From assembly GCA_900555035.1 (NCBI GenBank), contig USJX01000021.1:1-38795 (forward strand): a stretch of 38,795 nucleotides of DNA. Reading direction: 5' to 3'. Both the position numbers and the translations under genes were made by a program. The notes beneath the pieces are model-generated. The model searched no databases. It saw nothing but the letters and a program-made list of their open reading frames with translations, and was not told where the DNA came from. Of the stretch, positions 25,740 to 32,917 are shown piece after piece; positions within the stretch are counted from its first letter, which is position 1, and each line of letters opens with the position of its first letter. The DNA comes from an uncultured Prevotella sp. (GTDB lineage Bacteria > Bacteroidota > Bacteroidia > Bacteroidales > Bacteroidaceae).

Positions 25740-27650
25740 ATGAATAAATTATCATTCGTGGCATCAATGCTGATGATGTGCCTCCCGATGACGATGATGG
25801 CACAGAAAAACGGGGCGAAGGCGCAGAATAAGCCTGACCCAAACTTTCAGATTTATCTCTGCTTCGGACAGTCGAACATGGAGGGAAATGCCAATATCGA
25901 AGACATCGACCGAACAGGTGTGAATCCAAGATTCATGGCAATGTATGCCGTGGATGATGAAAAGGCTGGATGGAAAAAGGGACAGTGGCATACCGCAGTC
26001 CCTCCGCAGGCAAGACCAACCACTGGCCTCACTCCTGTAGATTATTTCGGAAGAAAGATGGTTGACAATCTGCCCGACAGCATCAAGGTGGGAACCATCA
26101 CCGTGGCTGTGGGCGGTGCCAGCATCGACCTCTTCGACAAGCGTACCTGTAAGGCGTACCTGAAGAAGCAGCCCGACTGGATGAAGAACTTCGCTTCCCA
26201 GTATAACGGCAATCCATATGCCCGACTCATCGAGCTTGCCAAGATAGCCCAGAAGCAGGGTGTCATCAAGGGAATCCTGCTGCATCAGGGAGAAACCAAC
26301 AATGGTGATGTCAACTGGCCTAACCGTGTGAAGACCGTGTATAACGATATTCTGAAAGAGTTGCACCTGAAGGCAGAGGATGTACCTTTGCTCGTGGGCG
26401 AAACCGTTCAGAAAGACCAGGGCGGAATCTGCTGGAAGCATATCGCCATTGTGGATGATATCGCCAAGACCATCCCTACTGCCCACGTCATCTCTTCCAA
26501 GGGATGTCCGCAGCGTGGCGATGGTCTGCATTTCATCGCCGAAAGCTATCGCACCATGGGTAAGCGTTATGCCAATATGATGCTCTCGCTGCTCGGCATC
26601 ATTCCGGATGCCAACTATCCACGTGTGGATAAAGATCGCCGTGCCTACGTCAAGCTCCATGCTCCAGAGGCAAAGCAGGTTATCTTCGACATCTGCGGAA
26701 AGAAGTATCCGATGAAGAAGGATTTCGACGGTGACTGGTATGGTGTTTCAGACCCATTGGTAGTGGGCTTCCACTATTATTTCCTGAACGTGGATGGTGT
26801 ACAGGTAGTAGATCCTGCTAGCGAAACCTACTTCGGCTGCTGCCGAGAGGCGAGTGGTCTGGAGGTTCCTGAGGGAGCCGAAGGCAACTACTATCGTCCT
26901 CAGCAGGGAGTAGCACAGGGTCAGGTTCGTTCGGTATCTTACTATGCTGCATCTCAGGGCAAGTTCCGCAGAGCCATGGTTTATACGCCGGCAGAATATG
27001 AAACCAATTTGAACAAGCGCTATCCTGTGCTCTATCTGCAGCACGGAATGGGTGAGGACGAGACGGGCTGGAGCCATCAGGGCTATATGCAGCACATCAT
27101 GGACAATCTCATTGCCGAAGGCAAGGCTGAGCCAATGATTGTGGTGATGGAGAGTGGCGATGTAAAGCAGCCTTTCGTGCCACGTCCTGGTAAGAATGTA
27201 GATGAGGAGCGCAAGCATTATGGAGAATCTTTCTACGATGTCATCATCAAAGATCTGATTCCGATGATAGACCAAAAGTTCCGAACCTATACCGACAGAG
27301 AGCATCGTGCGATGGCTGGTTTGTCGTGGGGCGGTTGCCAGACTTTCAACACCGTGTTGCCGAACTTGGATAAGTTCTCTGCCCTGGGAACCTTCAGCGG
27401 AGCACTTTTCGGTGTGGATGTCAAGACCTGCTTCAACGGCGTTTTTGCCGATGCAGCGAAGTTCAACAGCCAGATAAACTATATGTTCATGGGCTGCGGT
27501 TCAGAAGAGAACTTCGGCACGGAGAAGATGGCGAAGGAATTGAAGGACCTGGGCATCAAGCTTGATGTCTATGTTTCTCCTGGTACTCATCATGAGTGGC
27601 TTACCTGGCGCCGCTGCCTGAAGGAATTTGTGCCACATCTGTTCAAGTAA
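25740..27650 (+). CDS. Two-domain esterase: CE6-type acetyl-xylan esterase plus CE1-type feruloyl esterase
   Basis: A 636-residue secreted enzyme. After a signal peptide (about 1-22), residues 35-305 form an SGNH/sialate-O-acetylesterase-like domain: nucleophile Ser45 in CFGQSNMEG, LLHQGETN, and His264 in GDGLHF. A short linker module (about 310-375) resembles the early-set domain preceding CE1. Residues 390-636 form an alpha/beta-hydrolase of the esterase D/CE1 type: nucleophile Ser529 in MAGLSWGGC and His618 in GTHHEWLTW. The two activities expected are removal of acetyl groups and release of ferulate from arabinose side chains. Both nucleophiles and histidines are present. It ends before the terminator at 27715. 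Confidence 0.88.
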   Translation: MNKLSFVASMLMMCLPMTMMAQKNGAKAQNKPDPNFQIYLCFGQSNMEGNANIEDIDRTGVNPRFMAMYAVDDEKAGWKKGQWHTAVPPQARPTTGLTPVDYFGRKMVDNLPDSIKVGTITVAVGGASIDLFDKRTCKAYLKKQPDWMKNFASQYNGNPYARLIELAKIAQKQGVIKGILLHQGETNNGDVNWPNRVKTVYNDILKELHLKAEDVPLLVGETVQKDQGGICWKHIAIVDDIAKTIPTAHVISSKGCPQRGDGLHFIAESYRTMGKRYANMMLSLLGIIPDANYPRVDKDRRAYVKLHAPEAKQVIFDICGKKYPMKKDFDGDWYGVSDPLVVGFHYYFLNVDGVQVVDPASETYFGCCREASGLEVPEGAEGNYYRPQQGVAQGQVRSVSYYAASQGKFRRAMVYTPAEYETNLNKRYPVLYLQHGMGEDETGWSHQGYMQHIMDNLIAEGKAEPMIVVMESGDVKQPFVPRPGKNVDEERKHYGESFYDVIIKDLIPMIDQKFRTYTDREHRAMAGLSWGGCQTFNTVLPNLDKFSALGTFSGALFGVDVKTCFNGVFADAAKFNSQINYMFMGCGSEENFGTEKMAKELKDLGIKLDVYVSPGTHHEWLTWRRCLKEFVPHLFK

Positions 27651-27714
27651 CAAGACAGGAAATCAATAAGATAATATAAAAGAAATCCCGAAACTATAGA
27701 TTAGTTTGACAATT

Positions 27715-27748
27715 AGGGGGTGTTTTGAAAAGAAGCACCCCCTTTTTT
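27715..27748 (+). terminator. Terminator after the double esterase
   Basis: GGGGGTG and CACCCCC form the stem around a 13-base loop, followed by TTTTTT. It lies 65 bases after the 27650 stop. Confidence 0.88.
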
Positions 27749-27851
27749 CTTCTTTAAAGGAATTTGTGTATGAAAACATGGATGTGTGCAATGTTGACTA
27801 TCTGTTTGGTTGCTTTAAATTATCGAACCTCAAAAATAAAAAGAATAGTCT

Positions 27852-28556
27852 ATGAACAACTTTTTCAATAAAATAGTAAGAGTGTTTTGTTTATGTGTAT
27901 TCCTTTTTGGGCATTCCTCTGCGGATGCCCAAAATAGGAATTTACCTGCAGACATCAATCCTTATTTCGGACCTGTCGGCAAGCAGCCCGTCGTGCCCAA
28001 TGCGGCTGGCTTTATTCAGAGATGGTTGCTTCTGGAGCCAATCTCTATGCCGGTCAAGAGCAATGTCGTTTTTACTGATTCTTATCTGAAGGAGATATTC
28101 CATACGCAGTATTTCCCTAAACAGATGGAAACAGTTCCTAAGGATGGAGCCGTCGTGAAGGTGGGCAAGGAAAAACTGAAATGGCATGCGCTGGATAGTA
28201 AACTGTTTAATGTGAAGCTCTTCCGTTTCGCTACTTCGTTTAAGAAGTCCAAGTATGGTGTCTTGTTCTGGGCGGTTACCATTATCGATTGCCCTGAGGA
28301 GATGAAAGACGTCCGCTTGTCTGTTGGCTCGAATGGTGCTTCCATGTGGTGGCTCAATGGTGAGGAGGCGGTGATGCTCGAAGGCGACCGAAGGATGGTT
28401 CGCGATGATGTGGTTTCTAAGAAGCTTATCTTGAAGAAAGGTAGAAATATCCTTCGTGGTGCAGTCATCAATGGTCCTGGTATGAGTGACTTCTGTGTCC
28501 GATTCATCGACGGACAAGGCAAGCCTGTCAGAAACCTGTCTGTTCTTGTAAAGTAG
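27852..28556 (+). CDS. Secreted beta-sandwich accessory protein
   Basis: A 234-residue protein with signal peptide (about 1-27, ending SSADAQ). The body has FIQRWLLLEPI, then a SVGSNGASMWWLNGEEAVMLEGDR motif like the glycan-binding beta-sandwich modules fused to esterases in Bacteroidota; here it is a separate protein. No catalytic residues are recognised. It lies 20 bases upstream of the GH43-ricin-like gene, so the two are probably co-transcribed. No TAnnTTTG box is found in the 100 bases before it, which makes read-through or a non-canonical promoter possible. Carbohydrate binding is an inference. Confidence 0.7.
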   Translation: MNNFFNKIVRVFCLCVFLFGHSSADAQNRNLPADINPYFGPVGKQPVVPNAAGFIQRWLLLEPISMPVKSNVVFTDSYLKEIFHTQYFPKQMETVPKDGAVVKVGKEKLKWHALDSKLFNVKLFRFATSFKKSKYGVLFWAVTIIDCPEEMKDVRLSVGSNGASMWWLNGEEAVMLEGDRRMVRDDVVSKKLILKKGRNILRGAVINGPGMSDFCVRFIDGQGKPVRNLSVLVK

Positions 28557-28576
28557 TGCAATCAATAGAGAAAGTT

Positions 28577-30067
28577 ATGAAACAGAACAATATATTTTTC
28601 AGATATTTTAGCCCGGTTGCTGCTCAGCAGAAACTTTATGTCGCTGCTTGGGTTGCCTTGTTGTCTTCTTCTGCTTACGAGGCAGAAGCCCAGATTGGCG
28701 AACCTTTCATTCATGACCCTTCTACCATTGCCCTGTGTGATGGAAAGTATTATACCTTTGGAACGGGTGAAGGCGGACTCTGGTCGGAGGATGGCTGGAC
28801 CTGGCAGGGTGGTGCTGTTCGTCCCGGCAGAGGAGCGGCTCCTGATGTGTTGAAGATAGGCGACCGTTATCTTGTAGCCTACAGTGCTACGGGTGGTGGA
28901 TTGGGTGGCAGTCATCGCGGTGATGTCCTGACGATGTGGAACAAAACGCTCGATCCGAAATCGCCTGATTTCAAATATACTGAACCGGTGGTGGTAGCTT
29001 CTTCATTGGATGATGAAGATTGTGATGCCATTGATGCGGGCTTGTTGCTCGACCCTACTACCGGCAGACTCTGGCTCAGCTATGGTACCTATTTCGGATT
29101 TATCCGTCTGGTAGAACTTGATCCGAAGACAGGTCAGCGGATGGAAGGCAACGAACCCGTCAATATCGCCATCGACTGTGAAGCTACTGATTTGATTTAC
29201 CGCAACGGCTGGTATTATCTTCTCGGCACTCATGGCACCTGTTGCGATGGTCCTAATTCTACCTACAATATCGTGGTGGGACGTTCGCGAAAGATAACCG
29301 GTCCATACGTAGATAATGTGGGCAGAGAGATGTTGCAGGGCGGTGGAAAGATGGTGATTGCTGCCAACAATCTGAAGACGGGTCCCGGTCACTTCGGGCG
29401 CTATATCGAGGAAGAAGGTGTAGAAAAGATGTCGTTCCACTATGAGTCTGATTTCAGACAGGGAGGACGAAGCGTGTTGGCTATCCGTCCTTTGTTGTGG
29501 AAGAACGACTGGCCTGTGGCTGGTGATGAATTTCATGCCGGAACCTACGAGATAGAATCGGAACGAAGAGGCTATGCCCTGGAGATTGCCGTAGATTTCG
29601 TGAGAATGCAGCGGGATATCGAACCTTTCTGGATAAAGCCAACCAAGCCTTTGAAGAATATCGAGCCTCAGACCTTGAAGGAGGTAGAGGCAGAATGGCC
29701 TAAGGGCGAGGTAAAGGTAAGAATGAACGATTATATGTTCCGTCCTCATCAGAAGTGGAGTATCATGCCTGCCGGAAAGGGTGGTTATCTGGGTGGTCCT
29801 TATTATAAAATCTGCATAGAAGGCACTACCCGTTATCTTACCGCAACCGCTCAGCATGATGTCATCGCCAAACCTGAGTTTACGGGTGAAGATGCCCAGC
29901 TTTGGCGCATCGAACAGCTCACCGATGGCACCTATCGCATCATGCCTAAGGCTGTGCCAGACACTGAAGAGAAACTGGCATTGGTTTCACTCGGCGACTG
30001 TACCCCAGGCTTGGCTCCCTTCGATTTCAACAGCGATAATTCTAAATGGAATTTCAGACAACAATAA
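28577..30067 (+). CDS. Secreted GH43 glycosidase with C-terminal ricin-like domain
   Basis: A 496-residue protein. The start at 28577 is chosen over a GTG at 28556 that overlaps the previous stop. A long signal peptide ends YEAEAQ (about 39). The GH43 propeller (about 40-350) has base Asp47 in IHDPS, Asp153 in AIDAGLLLD and acid Glu202 in DCEATDL, all in the expected order. The C-terminal part (about 350-496) looks like a ricin-type trefoil (HQKWSIMPAGKGGY, DAQLWRIEQLTDGTYRI, NSKWNFRQQ), consistent with glycan binding. Activity is probably arabinan/arabinoxylan side-chain or xylosidase type; subfamily not assigned. No T-rich terminator follows directly; the repeats from 30109 could serve. Confidence 0.8.
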   Translation: MKQNNIFFRYFSPVAAQQKLYVAAWVALLSSSAYEAEAQIGEPFIHDPSTIALCDGKYYTFGTGEGGLWSEDGWTWQGGAVRPGRGAAPDVLKIGDRYLVAYSATGGGLGGSHRGDVLTMWNKTLDPKSPDFKYTEPVVVASSLDDEDCDAIDAGLLLDPTTGRLWLSYGTYFGFIRLVELDPKTGQRMEGNEPVNIAIDCEATDLIYRNGWYYLLGTHGTCCDGPNSTYNIVVGRSRKITGPYVDNVGREMLQGGGKMVIAANNLKTGPGHFGRYIEEEGVEKMSFHYESDFRQGGRSVLAIRPLLWKNDWPVAGDEFHAGTYEIESERRGYALEIAVDFVRMQRDIEPFWIKPTKPLKNIEPQTLKEVEAEWPKGEVKVRMNDYMFRPHQKWSIMPAGKGGYLGGPYYKICIEGTTRYLTATAQHDVIAKPEFTGEDAQLWRIEQLTDGTYRIMPKAVPDTEEKLALVSLGDCTPGLAPFDFNSDNSKWNFRQQ

Positions 30068-30108
30068 ATCAATTATGATTTGATAAGTTACTGAATTTGT
30101 GCATATCA

Positions 30109-30261
30109 GGAAGTTAAAGGAGTTAAGGAAGTTAAAGGAGTTAAGGAAGTTAAGGAGTTAAGACGTATATTTTTCAGTTTAAAAACTATGCCAAAAAGAC
30201 TATTGTCTTAACTCCTCAGCGACCGTAGGGAGCGATAACTCCTTTAACTTCTTTAACTCCT
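30109..30261. repeat. GTTAA-type tandem array with inverted copy
   Basis: Two full 18-base units (GGAAGTTAAAGGAGTTAA at 30109 and 30127) and a shortened third (from 30145). The reverse-complement sequence lies at 30205-30216 and 30236-30261. The 26 bases at 30118-30143 pair with 30236-30261 with one G-T pair, and 30153-30164 pairs with 30205-30216, so the whole can fold as a long nested hairpin. It follows the GH43-ricin gene by 40 bases. Confidence 0.75.
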
Positions 30262-30340
30262 GAACTTCAAAACTGGAATAAGTTATTTTAATGGTCTTAG
30301 AAACCTGTATTATTTACTTCTTAAATACAGTTCTGTGTGG

Positions 30341-30422
30341 TTGTCGGCAGCTGCCGGCAATCTTGCTGTCATATATCCGCAAGGTTGCTGCCATATGCCA
30401 GCAACCTTGCTGGCAATTGCCA
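30341..30422. repeat. Cluster of palindromes upstream of the HU-like gene
   Basis: Contains CGGCAGCTGCCG (30345-30356), a 12-bp perfect stem GCAAGGTTGCTG/CAGCAACCTTGC (30379-30410, 8-base spacer) and TGGCAATTGCCA (30411-30422). The units are about 22 bases and partly repeat each other. With the GTTAA array it makes up most of the 30068-30512 gap, in which no gene is seen. Confidence 0.7.
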
Positions 30423-30479
30423 ACTATTAAATAAATCTAATTCTTATGATCAATAGATACAGCTTCTGTGATTATTTCA

Positions 30480-30487
30480 TATATTTG
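30480..30487 (+). promoter_or_regulatory. Promoter -7 box of the HU-like/AraC unit
   Basis: TATATTTG matches TAnnTTTG, 25 bases before the start codon. No GTTACA half-site is found at the 36-base distance. Confidence 0.6.
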
Positions 30488-30512
30488 CAGAAGATAATAA
30501 AACAAAGCAACT

Positions 30513-31124
30513 ATGGACTTAAAGTATGATGTTTATACTATTACCAATGCTGAGGGTAGTGGTGAGGAACGTAAATACGTTCGATTGAAGCAGTATGAGG
30601 CGATGACGGCTCACGAACTGGAAGCTACCATCCAGCAAAGATGTTCACTCACCAAGGGTGATGTGGCTGCAGTGTTGTCTGAACTTCATGACATTGTCGT
30701 GTCTGAATTTTCTATGGGACGCAGGGTTTATATTCCCGAACTGGGATATTTCTCGCTTGCTGTAAACCTGGAAATGCCTGCGGATAAGCCTAATAAGAAG
30801 ATTACGGGAAAGGAAGTACGTTTGCGGGGAATCAATTTCCGTCCGGAGGCTGGGCTGTTGAGGGAAATAGATAGAAATATCCATTTCGTCCGTTCCCAGT
30901 ATTCCAGTCGTTCAACTATTTTTACAGAAGAGAAGCTTTGGGCAAAATTGCAGGAATATTTCCAGAAGAACCGTTATCTCACTATCAAACTCATGAGGAT
31001 ACTGTTTGGACTGTCTCGCCATATGGCACAAAAGTGGATAAATCACTTCATAGCCAAAGGCTTGTTGGTAAAGGATGGTACTCCCCGTTCACCGATTTAT
31101 TTCTTGAATAATAAAACGGAATAG
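30513..31124 (+). CDS. HU-like DNA-binding protein with C-terminal winged helix
   Basis: A 203-residue protein. Residues 1-125 resemble the HU/IHF family variant of Bacteroidota (MTAHELEATIQQRCSLTKGDVAAVLSELHDIVVSEFSMGRRVYIPELGYFSL). The C-terminal 70 residues (about 130-200) read as a winged-helix (FTEEKLWAKLQEYFQKNRYLTIKLMRILFGLS, then KGLLVKDGTPRSP). It has no signal peptide and should act on DNA in the cytoplasm. It starts the two-gene unit, ending 8 bases before the membrane AraC gene, so it is likely to act with that regulator. Function in xylan control is inferred from place. Confidence 0.82.
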   Translation: MDLKYDVYTITNAEGSGEERKYVRLKQYEAMTAHELEATIQQRCSLTKGDVAAVLSELHDIVVSEFSMGRRVYIPELGYFSLAVNLEMPADKPNKKITGKEVRLRGINFRPEAGLLREIDRNIHFVRSQYSSRSTIFTEEKLWAKLQEYFQKNRYLTIKLMRILFGLSRHMAQKWINHFIAKGLLVKDGTPRSPIYFLNNKTE

Positions 31125-31132
31125 TTGAGAAT

Positions 31133-32737
31133 ATGAAGGGAAATAAACCATATATCATCAGGCTATGCATCGCTTTTCTCTGCTTTTGGGGCTGGATACT
31201 TACCAGCTCAGCCCAGAAGGTAGAGACAAACGATTATTTCTATGTGCTCAATACCCGACAGGGCCTTTCTGATAATTGTATTCTACAGATGATACAGTTG
31301 GCAGATGGCAGGTTGGTGGTGAGAACTCCCAAGGGCATCAATCTCTATGATGGAAGGCGTTTCTCCTTTATTCCCCTTCCTGAAGAAAAGGCAGAAACCA
31401 TTATGAAATACAAGGGGCATACGCATCTTTATGCCGATAGCCATGACAGGTTATGGGTAAAGGAATACCAGAAGATATTCTGTATTCTGCTTGCAGAGGG
31501 CAGAATTCTGGAACATCCCCTTGACGCTCTGTCAGGAAAAGGAAAAGAGGATAAGATGAAAATGATGCGAAACGGCCCGACCCGGAATGACATTCAGGAT
31601 CTGTTTGTAGATAGCAGGAAGAATGTCTGGGTTGTTATGGGTGATTCGCTGCTCAATACGCAGGATGGCAATCTTATCAGGTTGAAGAAAGAATGGGGAT
31701 GTCTGCAGGATCTGGATACCGATGGCAGACAGGTTTATGCTTTCATGGATTCAGGAATCGTGGCGGTTTTTCAGAATGATAAGCTGACCTATACCGCTTC
31801 TGCCTATTCTGCATCAGAAGTCCAGTGCTACAGAATTACCTCACTCACCGTTCAGACACCGAACGGACAGTTTTACCAGATAAGAACCGGACGTGATGAA
31901 AAGAACAAGACGGATGCTTCCATCTTCCTGCATTTTAATCCGGAAACCCGGAAATATTCCAGGATATACACATGCGATTACCTCTTGCATACATTGAATA
32001 TGTCATCAGACAATCAGGCTTTGATTAGCAGTCAGCATGGTTATCTGATGTTCGACTTCAAGCTGGGAACTACTCCACGCGAGGTAAAGGAATTGGCTTT
32101 GCCTGATGGAAAATCCCTCACCACGGGCATCAATACGGTTTATCGGGATAAGGAAGGAGCCATCTGGCTGGGAACCTATCACGATGGTCTGATTTATGTT
32201 TCGCCTATGTTGGGTCTCTTTTTTACCATAGACCAACCCTGGTGGAAGTCGGGATGGGCGATAGCTGGCTTGGTGTTTTTCCTCGTGATTCTGGTGGGCA
32301 TCATCATTCTTTATCTTCGTAGAGGAAAGAAAATAAATGTAATAAATACCGATTCCACAAAAGATAACATTCCTTCCTTGCCAGAGGATAGCCTACTACT
32401 GGAAACAGCCGAAGCTATCAATCGGGAGCCCGAGCTGATTCTTAAGGTGCGTACTCTGATAGAGCAGCATCTGGAAGATGGCGAATATGGCGTGGAGCAA
32501 CTGGCACAGGACCTCTGCATGGAGCGGACGGGACTCTATAAAAAGTTGACGGCTCTGACTGATACTACTCCTGTGGCATTTATCCGCAGCATCCGCCTTC
32601 GTCGTGCAGCTGCCTTGCTTCAGGAAGGAAAGCTCACCGTGAATGAAATTGCCGAGCGAACGGGTTTCAGTTCGCCCAGCTATTTCACCAAGTGTTTTAA
32701 GAAGGAATTTGGCGTATTGCCTTCTGAATATAGATAA
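31133..32737 (+). CDS. Membrane-bound AraC-type regulator without kinase or receiver
   Basis: A 534-residue protein. A signal-anchor/signal peptide (about 1-27, ending SSAQK) is followed by a short periplasmic propeller-like sensor (about 30-365, with repeats like NTVYRDKEGAIWLGTYHDGL), one membrane segment (about 372-395, WAIAGLVFFLVILVGIIILYL), a linker and an AraC HTH (about 440-534: QLAQDLCMERTGLYKKL, GFSSPSYFTKCFKKEFG). It has neither His-kinase, ATPase nor receiver domains, unlike the 1362-residue regulator at 919. The reading frame is open with a normal C-terminus, so it looks like a designed short form rather than a broken gene. It probably binds DNA from the membrane when the sensor finds a ligand. 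It precedes GH31. Confidence 0.88.
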   Translation: MKGNKPYIIRLCIAFLCFWGWILTSSAQKVETNDYFYVLNTRQGLSDNCILQMIQLADGRLVVRTPKGINLYDGRRFSFIPLPEEKAETIMKYKGHTHLYADSHDRLWVKEYQKIFCILLAEGRILEHPLDALSGKGKEDKMKMMRNGPTRNDIQDLFVDSRKNVWVVMGDSLLNTQDGNLIRLKKEWGCLQDLDTDGRQVYAFMDSGIVAVFQNDKLTYTASAYSASEVQCYRITSLTVQTPNGQFYQIRTGRDEKNKTDASIFLHFNPETRKYSRIYTCDYLLHTLNMSSDNQALISSQHGYLMFDFKLGTTPREVKELALPDGKSLTTGINTVYRDKEGAIWLGTYHDGLIYVSPMLGLFFTIDQPWWKSGWAIAGLVFFLVILVGIIILYLRRGKKINVINTDSTKDNIPSLPEDSLLLETAEAINREPELILKVRTLIEQHLEDGEYGVEQLAQDLCMERTGLYKKLTALTDTTPVAFIRSIRLRRAAALLQEGKLTVNEIAERTGFSSPSYFTKCFKKEFGVLPSEYR

Positions 32738-32743
32738 ATGATG

Positions 32744-32775
32744 CCGGAATAGCCCTAAAAAGGGGGCTTTTTCGG
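32744..32775 (+). terminator. Terminator after the membrane AraC gene
   Basis: A short stem of AGCCC(T) with (G)GGGCT around an A-rich loop, followed by TTTTTC, starts 7 bases after the stop. It separates the regulator unit from GH31. Confidence 0.65.
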
Positions 32776-32839
32776 TATGATTCAACAAATGTACCACTCG
32801 AATCTTCATTTGTTTTATCCCTTTTTCACCATTTAGCAT

Positions 32840-32847
32840 TACTTTTG
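32840..32847 (+). promoter_or_regulatory. Promoter -7 box of the GH31 gene
   Basis: TACTTTTG matches TAnnTTTG, about 70 bases before the start. The GTTACA half-site is not found at 36 bases upstream (TTCATT there), unlike the GH5, xusA and GH3 promoters. Confidence 0.55.
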
Positions 32848-32917
32848 CAGTCGAAATACAATCTTATGTATTTGGAACAGTACAAATCATAAACCCTCTA
32901 ATAAAATAAACAGAAGT

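Noticed and set aside
27770..27871. 33-codon frame with a hydrophobic start before the 27852 gene
   Set aside because: It overlaps the real start in another frame and is too short to support; the hydrophobic stretch could be chance, though a leader peptide is not excluded.
28556..28576. GTG start for the GH43-ricin protein
   Set aside because: It overlaps the previous stop codon; the ATG at 28577 is better placed.
31133..32737. Membrane AraC gene as a pseudogene of an HTCS
   Set aside because: The frame is open from signal peptide to a complete HTH, with an intact membrane span and linker, and it is tightly coupled to an intact upstream gene; decay would be expected to leave kinase remnants.
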